Below are positions 16,598-25,795 of a stretch of 64,000 nucleotides of DNA, in pieces. The number at the start of each line of letters is the position of its first letter. The stretch's first letter is position 1. The notes beneath the pieces are model-generated. The model was not told where the DNA came from. It worked only from the letters and a program-made list of their open reading frames with translations, and ran no database searches. The translations under genes were made by a program, and so were the position numbers. This stretch comes from Rhodocyclaceae bacterium (GTDB lineage: Bacteria; Pseudomonadota; Gammaproteobacteria; Burkholderiales; Rhodocyclaceae), in the NCBI GenBank assembly GCA_008080565.1, contig VIKE01000022.1, forward strand, positions 17,025 through 81,024. Direction: 5' to 3'.

Positions 16598-17287
16598 TCA
16601 GTGGCAACCGGCCGTGGCGACCGGGGCTGGCGGCTTGCGCTTGGCGCGCTCGGCGGCCTTGGCTTCCATCCAGTTCTTCCAGGCGATCATGCAGCCGAGC
16701 AGGATGAAAGCGCCGGGTGGCAGCAGGGCGAGCAGGAAGCCGGGGTAGCTTTCCGGCAGTACCTGGATCGGTTGCAGGCTCGGAAAAACCATGTCGATGC
16801 CACCGAGGATGGTCCCGCTGCCGAGAAATTCGCGCATGGCGCCCAACAGTCCGAGCGTCCACAGCATGCCGATGCCCATGAAAATGCCGTCAAAACTGGC
16901 CTGTGCCGGGGCGTTTTTGGCGGCAAAGGCTTCGACGCGGGCAAGCACGATGCAGTTGGTGACGATGAGCGGAATGAAGATGCCGAGCACCAGGTAAAGC
17001 TCATGCAGGTTGGCGTTGAACAGCAGGTCGACGACGGTGACCAGGGCAGCAACGATCAGGATGAAGACCGGGATGCGGATTTCGTGCGGAATCAGGTTGC
17101 GCAGCGAGGCGACGGCAAAGCCCGAAATGGCCATGACGATGATCGTGGCCAGCGACAGCATGATGCCGTTGACGGCGTTGGTGGTGACGGCGAGCAGCGG
17201 GCACAGGCCGAGAATCTGGACGATGGAGGTGTTCTGCTTCCAGATGCCGTTGCCGGCGATGGTCTTCAATTCGTCACGCGTGATCAT
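16598..17287 (-). CDS. rnfE: Rnf/Rsx electron transport complex subunit E
   Basis: This 229-aa integral membrane subunit (NTSIVQILGLCPLLAVT, FIPLIVTNCIVLARVEAFA) is the last gene of rnfABCDGE. Rnf couples electron flow between ferredoxin and NAD to ion movement across the inner membrane; Rsx versions keep SoxR reduced. The start overlaps the rnfG stop in ATGA. The C-terminal tail is Lys/Ala-rich and cytoplasmic. Confidence 0.95.
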   Translation of the reverse strand: MITRDELKTIAGNGIWKQNTSIVQILGLCPLLAVTTNAVNGIMLSLATIIVMAISGFAVASLRNLIPHEIRIPVFILIVAALVTVVDLLFNANLHELYLVLGIFIPLIVTNCIVLARVEAFAAKNAPAQASFDGIFMGIGMLWTLGLLGAMREFLGSGTILGGIDMVFPSLQPIQVLPESYPGFLLALLPPGAFILLGCMIAWKNWMEAKAAERAKRKPPAPVATAGCH

Positions 17288-17949
17288 TTGGCGGCTCCTT
17301 CGGCGAACAGTCGGTCACGATTGGCTTCGGCCCATTGGACAGCCTTGAGCACAGCCTTCGACACTGCCCGCGGCGTCACGGTGGCGCCGGCGTGGTAGTC
17401 GATCTGGCCGCCATCCTTCTTGAGCTTCCAGTCCTTGTCGGCGACCTTGGCCAGCGACATGCTGTTGAATTGCGTGATCCACGGCCGGGCCTTGTTCTTG
17501 TCCTTCTTGATCTCGACGTAATCGCCGAGGCCGGGCGTTTCCTTGTGCTGCGTCACGCGTACGCCAGCCACTTCGCCATTGGCGCGCATGGCAATGATCA
17601 GGCGGATCTTGCCGGCGTAGCCATCGGGGGCAACGGCTTCAAAAACCAGCGCGACCGGCTGGCCACCCTGGCGGGCGCGAAACAGCGTAGTCGGGTCTTT
17701 CAGGCCGAGTTCAGGCGTGGCCGGCAGGACGACGGTGTCTGTGAGCAGGGCGTTGTCGTACTCGGTGCGCGGCAGCACTTCGTCGACCAGTTTCATCTTT
17801 TCTTCAGTAGCCGAAGCCTCGATGGCCGGCTTGGTCCACAGATAAGCACCAGAAAGCAGGCCGGTAAAAATGGCGACAAAAACGAACAGCGTCGCTGCCG
17901 TGCGGGCAGCCATGACGGGTGCGGTGTATTCCTTCGGCGCGCTGGTCAT
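17284..17949 (-). CDS. rnfG: Rnf complex subunit G (FMN-binding)
   Basis: The 221-aa protein has one N-terminal membrane helix (AATLFVFVAIFTGLLSGAYLW) and a periplasmic FMN-binding domain. HAGATVTPRAV near residue 190 corresponds to the motif in which Thr carries covalently bound FMN. I start it at 17949, giving an ATGA overlap with rnfD; the longer track ORF is read-through. Confidence 0.93.
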   Translation of the reverse strand: MTSAPKEYTAPVMAARTAATLFVFVAIFTGLLSGAYLWTKPAIEASATEEKMKLVDEVLPRTEYDNALLTDTVVLPATPELGLKDPTTLFRARQGGQPVALVFEAVAPDGYAGKIRLIIAMRANGEVAGVRVTQHKETPGLGDYVEIKKDKNKARPWITQFNSMSLAKVADKDWKLKKDGGQIDYHAGATVTPRAVSKAVLKAVQWAEANRDRLFAEGAAK

Positions 17950-18962
17950 GCCTTGTCCTTCATGCCGAAGACCGGCGGCTGGGTGAGCAGGTCGATGACC
18001 GGGGCAGACAGGTTCATGAGCAGCACGGCGAAGGCGACGCCATCCGGATAACCGCCAAAAACGCGAATGATGTAGGCGAGCAGGCCACAGCCGGCACCGA
18101 AGATCAGCTTGCCACGCGGCGTCGTGCAGCCGGAAACCGGGTCGGTGGCGATGAAGAAGGCGCCGAGCATGGCCCCGCCGGAAAGCAGGTGAAAGAGCGG
18201 GCTGGCAAACTGGCTCGGGTTGTAGAGCCAGAGCGCGCCGGAAATCAGGCTCAGGGATCCGACGAAGGCGAGCGGCACGTGCCAGGTGATCAGCTTGCGA
18301 TGCCAGAGCCACAAGCCGCCGAGCAGGTAGCCGGCAGCCACCCATTCCCAGCCGCGGCCGGCGAAGTTGCCATAGATGTCCTGGTTGGCGAGCAGCGTGC
18401 TGACATCGAAACTGCCTTCGCCGAGTTTGAGCGCCGTCTTCATTGCATCGAGCGGCGTCGCGCCGGACAGGGCATCGACGCGCGGCGCCCAGCCGAGAAT
18501 GATGTTCATCTGGTCAATCAGGCCCAGTTGCAGGCCGACGCTCGGCCACTGCGACATCAGCGCCGGGAAGGCGACGATGCAGACGGCGAAGGCGACCATG
18601 GCCGGGTTGAACGGGTTCTGGCCCAGCCCGCCGTAGAGGTGCTTGGCGACGACGACGGCAAAGACGGTGCCGGTGACGACCAGCCACCACGGCGCCAGCG
18701 GCGGGAAGGTCAGGGCGATCAGCCAGGCGGTGACAATGGCCGAGCCGTCGGTCAGGAAGAGGGCCAGCGGTTTGCCGCGCACCTTGAGCATGACCGCTTC
18801 GGCGAACAGCGCGGCGAGCGTGGCGATGACCAGCTGAACCAGGATGGCCGGGCCGACCAGGCTGGCGTAGGCGGCAATGCCCGGGATCAGCGCGACGCAG
18901 ACCTGGATCATGACCTGGCTGACGCTGACGTCTTTGAGAAGGAAGGGGGCGGGGGCGAACAT
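17946..18962 (-). CDS. rnfD: Rnf complex subunit D
   Basis: The 338-aa polytopic membrane subunit has the second covalent flavin motif (DALSGATPLDAMK), plus GQNPFNPAMVAFA and the C-terminal DPVSGCTTPRGK of the NqrB/RnfD family. Start and stop are tightly coupled with rnfC (TAATG) and rnfG (ATGA). Confidence 0.95.
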   Translation of the reverse strand: MFAPAPFLLKDVSVSQVMIQVCVALIPGIAAYASLVGPAILVQLVIATLAALFAEAVMLKVRGKPLALFLTDGSAIVTAWLIALTFPPLAPWWLVVTGTVFAVVVAKHLYGGLGQNPFNPAMVAFAVCIVAFPALMSQWPSVGLQLGLIDQMNIILGWAPRVDALSGATPLDAMKTALKLGEGSFDVSTLLANQDIYGNFAGRGWEWVAAGYLLGGLWLWHRKLITWHVPLAFVGSLSLISGALWLYNPSQFASPLFHLLSGGAMLGAFFIATDPVSGCTTPRGKLIFGAGCGLLAYIIRVFGGYPDGVAFAVLLMNLSAPVIDLLTQPPVFGMKDKA

Positions 18963-20719
18963 TATTCGGATTTCTCGCTGGCCGGAGTGACCGGCTCGGG
19001 TTCGATCAGGTGGGCGGCGATCCGGCGCGCCTCGATGTCGGCGGCAGCCTTCTGCTGCTCCGCCGTCAGGTTCTCGGTGTTCTTTGGCTGAACGGCCTCG
19101 CGCTGCGCCTTGGCACGGGCCATGGCAGCCTCGATGGTGGCGCGTTTTGCGTCTTTTTCCGGGTTGACCGTGGCAGCCGGTGCATCGGCGGGGGCGGCGA
19201 CTGCCGGTGCAGCGGCCGTATCGGCGGCCGGCGCGGCTCCGCTTTCCGCTGCCGCTGCAGCCGCTTCAGCAGCCTTCTTGGCAGCTTGAGCAGCGGCCGC
19301 CTTGGCCAGTTTTTCAGCCTTGTCGGCCTTTTCTCGTTCTTCGCGCAACTGCTTGAACTCGAAACGGGCCTTGGCCTGGTCGGAGGCATTCTTTTCGCGT
19401 TCGCGCGCCCAGATTTCGCTCTTTGCAAAGCGGAAATACTGGACCAGCGGGATGCGTGACGGGCAGACGTAGGAGCAGCAACCGCATTCGATGCAGTCGA
19501 AAATGTTGTATTCCTGCGTCTTGCCGAAATTCTTGGCGCGCGCGAACCAGTACATTTCGAACGGTTGCAGTTCGTGTGGACAGGCCCGGGCGCAGGCACC
19601 ACAGCGGATGCACGGCATCTCCGGGGCCTTGGGCGGGAACAGGCGGTCGTCGTGGGCGATCAGGCAGTTGGTCGTCTTGACCACCGGGACCTGCGGGTTG
19701 GGTACCAGGAAACCCATCATCGGGCCGCCCATCAGGATGCCGTCAGTGTCCGGATGCGGCTGGGCGAGGGCCAGCAGTTCGTCCATCGGCGTGCCGATCA
19801 GCACTTCGTAATTGCGCGGCGCGTGGACATTGCCGGTAATGGTCAGGATGCGCGAAATCAGGGGTTCGCCGTGGGCGACGGCGCGCCAGGCGCTGTAGGC
19901 GGTGCCGACGTTGAAGACCTGAACGCCCATGTCGGCGGTCGACCGCATCGAGCCCGGTACTTCCTTGCCGGTCAGCACGCGGATCAACTGCTTGGCACCA
20001 CCGGCCGGGTAAAGCGTCGGTACGGCAACGACGGAAAACGGCTCTTTTTGGGCGTCGACCGCAGCGCGCATGGCGGCGATGGCTTCCGGCTTGTTGTCCT
20101 CAATGCCGATCAGCACCTTTTTCGGTTGCAGCAGGTCACGGAAAACGGCGATGCCGCGCACGACTTGATCGGCGCGCTCACGCATCAGCAGGTCGTCGCA
20201 GGTGATGAAAGGTTCGCACTCGGCGCCGTTGATGATCAGCTCATCCATCGGCACGCCCTTGCTCGGCGTCAGCTTGCCGTGAGCCGGGAAGCCGGCGCCG
20301 CCGAGGCCGACGATGCCGCATTGCTGCAGGTGATGAAAGACATCGGCCGGCGCTACGGCCTTGTGATCGATCGGCGTGCGGGTGATCCACTCGTCCTTGC
20401 CATCAGGTTCAATGACGACGCACAGCGAGTCGAGACCGGAGGGGTGAGGACGAACATGCATCGCCACTTCGCGTACGGTGCCCGAGGTCGGGGCGTGCAC
20501 AGCGGCGGAAATCCAGCCGTCAGCCTCGCCGATCATCTGGCCCTTGAGGACATGATCGCCAGCGGCGACGATCGGCCGCGGCGTGCCACCAATGCTCTGG
20601 TGGAGCGGTACGACCAGGCGCGAAGGCATCGGCGCCTGGGCAATCGGCAGATGGTTCGATTGCAGCTTGTTGCTCGGCGGCTTGACGCCACCCTTGAACT
20701 TGAACAGATTCATCAGCAT
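18962..20719 (-). CDS. rnfC: Rnf complex subunit C
   Basis: The 585-aa peripheral subunit contains the NADH/FMN-binding Rossmann-like part and two [4Fe-4S] motifs, CIRCGACARACP and CIECGCCSYVCPS. A long Lys/Ala-rich C-terminal extension follows, as is common in proteobacterial RnfC. Within this tail AATVNPEKDAKR is encoded by an antisense copy of the dispersed element. The start at 20719 overlaps the rnfB stop (TGATG); an ATG two codons later is also possible. Confidence 0.94.
   Translation of the reverse strand: MLMNLFKFKGGVKPPSNKLQSNHLPIAQAPMPSRLVVPLHQSIGGTPRPIVAAGDHVLKGQMIGEADGWISAAVHAPTSGTVREVAMHVRPHPSGLDSLCVVIEPDGKDEWITRTPIDHKAVAPADVFHHLQQCGIVGLGGAGFPAHGKLTPSKGVPMDELIINGAECEPFITCDDLLMRERADQVVRGIAVFRDLLQPKKVLIGIEDNKPEAIAAMRAAVDAQKEPFSVVAVPTLYPAGGAKQLIRVLTGKEVPGSMRSTADMGVQVFNVGTAYSAWRAVAHGEPLISRILTITGNVHAPRNYEVLIGTPMDELLALAQPHPDTDGILMGGPMMGFLVPNPQVPVVKTTNCLIAHDDRLFPPKAPEMPCIRCGACARACPHELQPFEMYWFARAKNFGKTQEYNIFDCIECGCCSYVCPSRIPLVQYFRFAKSEIWAREREKNASDQAKARFEFKQLREEREKADKAEKLAKAAAAQAAKKAAEAAAAAAESGAAPAADTAAAPAVAAPADAPAATVNPEKDAKRATIEAAMARAKAQREAVQPKNTENLTAEQQKAAADIEARRIAAHLIEPEPVTPASEKSE
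19142..19173 (+). repeat. GGTTGACCGTGG element, copy 6 (inside rnfC)
   Basis: GCGTTTTGCGTCTTTTTCC and GGGTTGACCGTGG preserve the right half well; the left half is degenerate. It is antisense and in frame in the variable C-terminal tail of RnfC. Confidence 0.7.
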
Positions 20720-21264
20720 CAGGCGGCCGCCTTGATCTCGATGACCGGATACTTCCACTTCCAGTTGTCGATGGTTTCGGGGATGACTTCCATGTGGATG
20801 CACTCGACCGGGCAGGGCGGCAGGCACAGCTCGCAGCCGGTACATTGCTGGGCGATGATGGTGTGCATCTGCTTGGCAGCGCCGACAATGGCATCGACCG
20901 GGCAGGCCTGGATGCACAGCGTGCAGCCGATGCAGGTGTTCTCGTCGATGATGGCGACCTGCTTCGGTTTTTCCTCGGCGTCAAGCGGCTTGACTTCGCG
21001 CCCGAGCAGGTCGGCCAGGCGCTGCACGCCCTCAGCCCCGCCCGGCGGGCACTTGTTGATTTCTTCGCCATTGACGATGGCTTCGGCATAGGGCTTGCAA
21101 CCGGGATAGCCGCACTGGCCGCACTGGGTCTGGGGCAGGATGGCTTCGATTTTTTCGACCAGCGGGTCGCCTTCGACCTTGAACTTGATCGCGGCAAAAC
21201 CGAGCAAGGCGCCCAACACGACGGCCCCGAGGGCCATGATGGCGATGGCGAGCAGGATGTCCAT
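20719..21264 (-). CDS. rnfB: Rnf complex subunit B (ferredoxin-type)
   Basis: The 181-aa protein has an N-terminal membrane anchor, the [16 protein letters not shown] cluster motif and two further [4Fe-4S] motifs, [12 protein letters not shown] and [12 protein letters not shown]. It accepts electrons from ferredoxin and passes them into the complex. It is coupled by TAATG to rnfA and by TGATG to rnfC. Confidence 0.95.
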   Translation of the reverse strand: MDILLAIAIMALGAVVLGALLGFAAIKFKVEGDPLVEKIEAILPQTQCGQCGYPGCKPYAEAIVNGEEINKCPPGGAEGVQRLADLLGREVKPLDAEEKPKQVAIIDENTCIGCTLCIQACPVDAIVGAAKQMHTIIAQQCTGCELCLPPCPVECIHMEVIPETIDNWKWKYPVIEIKAAA

Positions 21265-21848
21265 TATTGGTACTTGTCCAGACCGGCAAAACCCATGAAG
21301 GCGAGTGCCATCAGGCCGGCGGTGACCATGGCGATGGCCGCGCCGCGGAAATGCGTCGGCACCTCGGCGCCCTCGACCCGCTCGCGGATGCCGGCGAAGA
21401 GGATCAGGACGAGCGAGAAACCGACCGCGCTGCCGGCGCCGAAGAGCAGGGATTCAACGAAGTTGTAGCCGTTCGAAATATTGAGCAACGGCACGCCAAG
21501 CACGGCGCAGTTGGTGGTGATCAGCGGCAGGTAGATGCCCAGCGTTTGCTGCAGCGTCGGCGAGGTCTTGGCGATGACCATCTCGGTCAGCTGGACGATG
21601 GCGGCGATGGTGACGATGAAGGACAGCGTGCGCAGGTATTCCAGCCCGAACGGCATCAGCAGGTAATGGTCGATGATGTAGCTGGCGCCGGTTGCCATGG
21701 TCAGCACGAAGGTCGTCGCGGCGCCCATGCCGTAGGCGGTCTCCAGTTTCTTGGAAACGCCCATGAAGGGGCAAAGACCGAGGATCTTCACCAGCACGAC
21801 GTTGTTGACCAGCACCGCGCCGACGAGGATGAATAAATAGTGGCTCAT
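21264..21848 (-). CDS. rnfA: Rnf complex subunit A
   Basis: This 194-aa integral membrane subunit ([40 protein letters not shown]) heads the rnfABCDGE operon and is homologous to RnfE. Its NCAVLG and GLCPFMG cysteines fit the membrane iron-sulfur site described for RnfA/E. Confidence 0.96.
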   Translation of the reverse strand: MSHYLFILVGAVLVNNVVLVKILGLCPFMGVSKKLETAYGMGAATTFVLTMATGASYIIDHYLLMPFGLEYLRTLSFIVTIAAIVQLTEMVIAKTSPTLQQTLGIYLPLITTNCAVLGVPLLNISNGYNFVESLLFGAGSAVGFSLVLILFAGIRERVEGAEVPTHFRGAAIAMVTAGLMALAFMGFAGLDKYQ

Positions 21849-21920
21849 AAATTGGGCAAGCTTGAGGCGCGTATTATCGGGCTTAGTGACAGTGCAAACA
21901 ACCGCACGCTGCTTGTGGCT

Positions 21921-22964
21921 TTAGCTGGTTTTCCGCATGACGTGGGCCAGGGTTTCCGCCACTTCGGCCACCAGATCGGGGCCGCGGTAGATGAAACCGC
22001 TGTAGAACTGCACCAGGCTCGCGCCGGCGCGGACTTTTTCGGCTGCATCTTCGCCGCCCATGATGCCGCCGACGCCGATGATCGGCAGTTCGCCAGCCAG
22101 GGCAATCGACAGTTTTTTCTGCACTGCGGTCGATTTGGCGAAAACCGGCTTGCCCGACAGGCCGCCCGTTTCAGCGCCATTCGGCAGGCCTTCGACGCCG
22201 TCGCGTGACAGCGTGGTGTTGGTCGCGATGACGCCGTCGAAACGGTGACGACGTAGCGCATCGGCGATGGCGGTGATCTGCTCGTCGTCGAGATCGGGGG
22301 CAATCTTGAGGGCCATCGGCACGTATTTGCCGTGCTGGTCGGCCAGTTGCAGTTGTCTGGCCTTCAATTGGGAAAGCAGGTCGTCGAGCGCCTCGTCCTT
22401 CTGCAATTCGCGCAAATTCTTGGTATTCGGCGACGAGATGTTGACCGTCACGTAGCTGGCGTCGTTGTACACCTTGTCGAGGCAGATCAGGTAGTCGTCG
22501 GCGGCCTTCTCGATTGGCGTCGTGGCGTTCTTGCCAATATTGATGCCGAGGATGCCGCCCTTTTTTGGGAATTCGGCAGCGCGGACGTTTTCCAGCAACT
22601 TGTCGACACCGGCGTTGTTGAAGCCCATCCGGTTGATGATGCCCTGCGCTTCCGGGATGCGGAACAGGCGCGGCTTCGGGTTGCCATCCTGCGGGCGCGG
22701 CGTGATCGTGCCGATTTCGATGAAGCCGAAGCCGAGTTTGGCCAGCGCATCGATGTGGTCGCCATTCTTGTCGAGGCCAGCAGCCAAACCGACCGGATTC
22801 GGGAACTTGAGGCCCATGACTTCGACCGGGCAGGCGGCGACCTTTTTGGCGACCAGGCAGGAGAAGCCGGCGGCGTTGAGGAAATCGATGCCATTCATGC
22901 CGATGCCGTGGGCGGTTTCGGCGTCGAGAGCGAAAAAGAACTTGCGGATAAGGGGATAGAGCAT
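21921..22964 (-). CDS. pyrD: Dihydroorotate dehydrogenase (quinone), class 2
   Basis: The 347-aa flavoenzyme oxidises dihydroorotate to orotate in pyrimidine synthesis, passing electrons to quinone at the inner membrane. [23 protein letters not shown] (with the class 2 catalytic Ser) and [14 protein letters not shown] are typical, as is the amphipathic N-terminus [14 protein letters not shown]. It lies 72 nt upstream of rnfA on the same strand but probably has its own transcript. Confidence 0.96.
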   Translation of the reverse strand: MLYPLIRKFFFALDAETAHGIGMNGIDFLNAAGFSCLVAKKVAACPVEVMGLKFPNPVGLAAGLDKNGDHIDALAKLGFGFIEIGTITPRPQDGNPKPRLFRIPEAQGIINRMGFNNAGVDKLLENVRAAEFPKKGGILGINIGKNATTPIEKAADDYLICLDKVYNDASYVTVNISSPNTKNLRELQKDEALDDLLSQLKARQLQLADQHGKYVPMALKIAPDLDDEQITAIADALRRHRFDGVIATNTTLSRDGVEGLPNGAETGGLSGKPVFAKSTAVQKKLSIALAGELPIIGVGGIMGGEDAAEKVRAGASLVQFYSGFIYRGPDLVAEVAETLAHVMRKTS

Positions 22965-23207
22965 AGTGGGCGCGATTTTACCGCAATGCCCGTACCCTTG
23001 CCCGGCGAATAAGCATCATTCGCGGTACGTTTTTCTTGATTTACGGGGTTGGCGAAGCCCGCCAGAGCTGGCGATAATCAGCTTGCCCGGAACATTGGCA
23101 AGCGCTGGCGATTGACCCCGGACGGCTGGTTGCGAGCGGTGCCAAGCATTGCTGCCGGAAACAAACTGTAACGACTGATCTGTCAGGCTGAGGCTAAACT
23201 TCCGTCC

Positions 23208-23244
23208 ATGCGATTTTTACCCTGTTTTTTCCTGTTGACCGTGG
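23208..23244 (+). repeat. GGTTGACCGTGG element, copy 7 (tolC signal peptide)
   Basis: GATTTTTACCCTG and TTTTTTCCTGTTGACCGTGG match the consensus spacing with a few changes, sense and in frame. The copy covers the start codon and the hydrophobic region of the signal peptide. Confidence 0.75.
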
Positions 23245-24593
23245 CATTTCCCGCCTGGGCGGGTGGTCTGGACGATCCGTTTGGCACGGATGCCATGGCG
23301 CCGCTCAAGGTGTCGCCTAGCCTGGCTGCCCGGGTTGGCGAAGCGCCCTGTGCCACGGCTTTGCCGGTCACGCCACTGACGGCCCTCGATGCGGTCGATC
23401 TGGCCTTGTGCAACCATCCGCAGACGCGCGAGGTATGGGCTTCGGCGCGGGTGCAGGCGGCGCTGGTCGGCGTCGCCCGGGCCGGCTGGTTGCCGAATCT
23501 CGATGCCAGCGCCAGCGCGACGCGTTTTCAGTATGACGATGGTTCGTATAACCGGCGGGCCGCCGCGCTGACGCTGTCCTGGCTGCTGATCGATTTCGGT
23601 CAGCGTTCGGCCAATGTCGAGAATGCGCAGCAATTACTCAATGCGGCCGCGGCGACGCAGGATGCGACGGTCCAGTCGTTGTTCCTCGCCGCACTGCAGA
23701 CCTACTACACGGCGCAGGCGACGCAGGCGGCGGTGATTTCGGCGAGCGAGGCCGAGCGTTCGGCGCGTGAGAGTTTTCAGGCCGCTGATGCGCGCTACAA
23801 CGTCGGCGTCGCCACGCCGGCTGATCGCCTGCAGGCGCAGACGGCGCTGTCGCAGGCGACGCTCAATCGCATCCGGGCCGAGGGCGAGGCGCGCAACGGG
23901 CTGGGGGCGCTGGCCAATGCGCTCGGTTTCGAGGCGCAGCAAAAAATCGCGTTGGCTGAACTGCCGGCCTTGCCGGCCGATCTGGCTTTCCAGAAGGAAG
24001 TCGATGCCATGATTGCCGAGGCGCAGGCCCGGCGGCCTGATCTCAAGGCGGCCGAGGCGCAGCTCAAGGCGGCCGAGGCGAGCGTTGATCTGGCCCGCGC
24101 CCAGGGCCGGCCGACCGTCTCGCTGGCAGCCGGGCCAAGCTGGCAAAACACCGCCGGCGTCGTCACGCAGGGTGGCAGCATTGGCCTGACGCTCAACGTG
24201 CCGATCTTTGCCGGCTTCGACACGACTTACCGCGTGCGTTCGGCCGCGGCGCAGGCCGACGTGCGCGCCGCGCAGCGCGACCGGATCAAAAACCAGATCG
24301 CCCTCGATGTCTGGAAGTCCTACCAGAGCCTGACGACGGCGACGCAAAGCCTGAAGACCTCGGCTGATCTGGTGGCCAGCGCCGAGCAGTCGGAGCGCGT
24401 CGCGCTTGGCCGTTACAAGGCTGGCGTCGGTACCGTACTTGATTTGCTGTCGGCGCAGAGTGCCTTGGCCAGCGCCCGCCTGCAGCGCATTCAGGCGCAG
24501 CTCGACTGGAATGTTTATCGCGCCACGCTGGCTCAGTCCATGGGCGCGCTCGATTACACGCTGCTGCAACCGGCGGCGGAAGGAAGACCATGA
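23208..24593 (+). CDS. TolC-family outer membrane efflux protein
   Basis: The 461-aa product has a signal peptide (MRFLPCFFLLTVAFPAWAGG) and two OEP repeats with long coiled-coil helices (TLSWLLIDFGQRSANVENAQ and LTLNVPIFAGFDTTYRVRSA). It should form the outer-membrane channel for the MacAB-type pump encoded next; its stop overlaps macA (ATGA). The hydrophobic core of the signal peptide, FFLLTVA, is encoded by a copy of the dispersed element, and the ATG itself lies inside that copy. Confidence 0.9.
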   Translation: MRFLPCFFLLTVAFPAWAGGLDDPFGTDAMAPLKVSPSLAARVGEAPCATALPVTPLTALDAVDLALCNHPQTREVWASARVQAALVGVARAGWLPNLDASASATRFQYDDGSYNRRAAALTLSWLLIDFGQRSANVENAQQLLNAAAATQDATVQSLFLAALQTYYTAQATQAAVISASEAERSARESFQAADARYNVGVATPADRLQAQTALSQATLNRIRAEGEARNGLGALANALGFEAQQKIALAELPALPADLAFQKEVDAMIAEAQARRPDLKAAEAQLKAAEASVDLARAQGRPTVSLAAGPSWQNTAGVVTQGGSIGLTLNVPIFAGFDTTYRVRSAAAQADVRAAQRDRIKNQIALDVWKSYQSLTTATQSLKTSADLVASAEQSERVALGRYKAGVGTVLDLLSAQSALASARLQRIQAQLDWNVYRATLAQSMGALDYTLLQPAAEGRP

Positions 24594-25795
24594 AACAAAT
24601 CGGCAAGATATTGCTTGGCGTCACGGTGATTGCCGGCCTGATCGGCGGCGGCGTCTGGTACAGCAAGCAGCGCGCGGCACAGAACCCGGAAACCCGCTAC
24701 AAGCTGGCGACGGTCGAGAAGGGCGGCGTGACGCAAACGGTGTCGGCCAATGGCACGCTCAACCCGGTGGTGCTGATCAGCGTCGGGACGCAGGTGTCGG
24801 GCACGGTGAAGAAGCTCTACGTCGATTTCAACGACAAGGTGAAGAAGGGCCAGCCGCTGCTTGAACTTGACGATGCGCTGGTCTCGGCCACCGAGCGGCA
24901 GAGCGCGGCGAATGTGGTCAACGCCCAGGCGACGCTGGAACTGGCGCAGGCCAACGAGGCGCGCATGAAGTCGCTGATTGCCCAGGAATACGTCTCGAAA
25001 CAGGAATACGACCAGTCCATCCAGGCCCTCAAATCGGCCCGGGCGCAACTGGCGCTGGCCAAGGCGCAGAACGAGCGCGACCGGGCCAACCTCAATTTCA
25101 CGGTGATCCGCTCGCCGGTCGACGGCGTCGTCATCGACCGCGTCGTCGATCTCGGTCAGACGGTAGCGGCCAGCTTCCAGACGCCGACGCTGATCAAGAT
25201 CGCCCAGGATCTGTCGGAAATGCGCATCGACACGAGCTTTGCCGAGGCCGATATCGGCAACATCCGCGAGGGGCAGAAGGCGCGTTTCACGGTCGATGCC
25301 TTCCCGAGCCGCAGTTTCATGGGCGACGTCCAGCAGATTCGGCTGAACGTCGCCAACCCCGAGCAGGTGCTGTTGCCGGGCATGACGGCCTACGTCAATA
25401 TCGGCGTGCAGAAACGTGAGGGCGCGCTGCTCGTGCCGAATGCCGCGCTGCGCTTCAAACCGGCCGATGGCGGTGAGAAAAAATCCGAAAATGGCCAAAA
25501 ATCGCCGTCGACCGCAGGACCCTCGAGCGTCGGACCGGGCATGGGTGCCGGTTCCGATGGCAGCGCCGCCAAGGCTGGTGCCGGCAAGGGCAAGAAGCGC
25601 GATGGCCAGAGCGGGACGGTTTATGTGCTGACCGGCGAGGAACTCAAACCGGTCAGCGTCCAGCTCGGCATCACCGACAACCGCAACACCGAAATCGTCG
25701 GCGGCGAGTTGAAGGAGGGCGACCGCATCGTTACCGGCGAGAACGGTAGCGGGCAGACCGGCAAGCCGTCCAGCGTCGGCATGCGGATGTTCTGA
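24590..25795 (+). CDS. macA: MacA-like periplasmic adaptor protein
   Basis: This 401-aa membrane-fusion protein has an N-terminal anchor (LLGVTVIAGLIGGGVWYS), a lipoyl/barrel-sandwich part with a coiled-coil hairpin (about residues 95-165) and a beta-barrel domain. It links the ABC permease to the TolC-type channel. A low-complexity Gly/Ser/Ala/Lys insert near residue 300-340 contains what looks like a decayed element copy. It is coupled to tolC (ATGA) and to the ATPase gene (TGATG). Confidence 0.9.
   Translation: MKQIGKILLGVTVIAGLIGGGVWYSKQRAAQNPETRYKLATVEKGGVTQTVSANGTLNPVVLISVGTQVSGTVKKLYVDFNDKVKKGQPLLELDDALVSATERQSAANVVNAQATLELAQANEARMKSLIAQEYVSKQEYDQSIQALKSARAQLALAKAQNERDRANLNFTVIRSPVDGVVIDRVVDLGQTVAASFQTPTLIKIAQDLSEMRIDTSFAEADIGNIREGQKARFTVDAFPSRSFMGDVQQIRLNVANPEQVLLPGMTAYVNIGVQKREGALLVPNAALRFKPADGGEKKSENGQKSPSTAGPSSVGPGMGAGSDGSAAKAGAGKGKKRDGQSGTVYVLTGEELKPVSVQLGITDNRNTEIVGGELKEGDRIVTGENGSGQTGKPSSVGMRMF
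25480..25517 (+). repeat. Possible decayed GGTTGACCGTGG element (macA)
   Basis: CGAAAATGGCCA and CCGTCGACCGCAGG keep exactly the 12-nt spacing between GGCCA and GACCG of the intact copies, in the low-complexity insert of MacA. Only the two anchors match, so this could be chance. Confidence 0.4.

Noticed and set aside
17919-19091. 390-aa plus-strand ORF opposite rnfD/rnfC
   Set aside because: Low-complexity Gly/Asp/Arg-rich shadow of the rnf genes.
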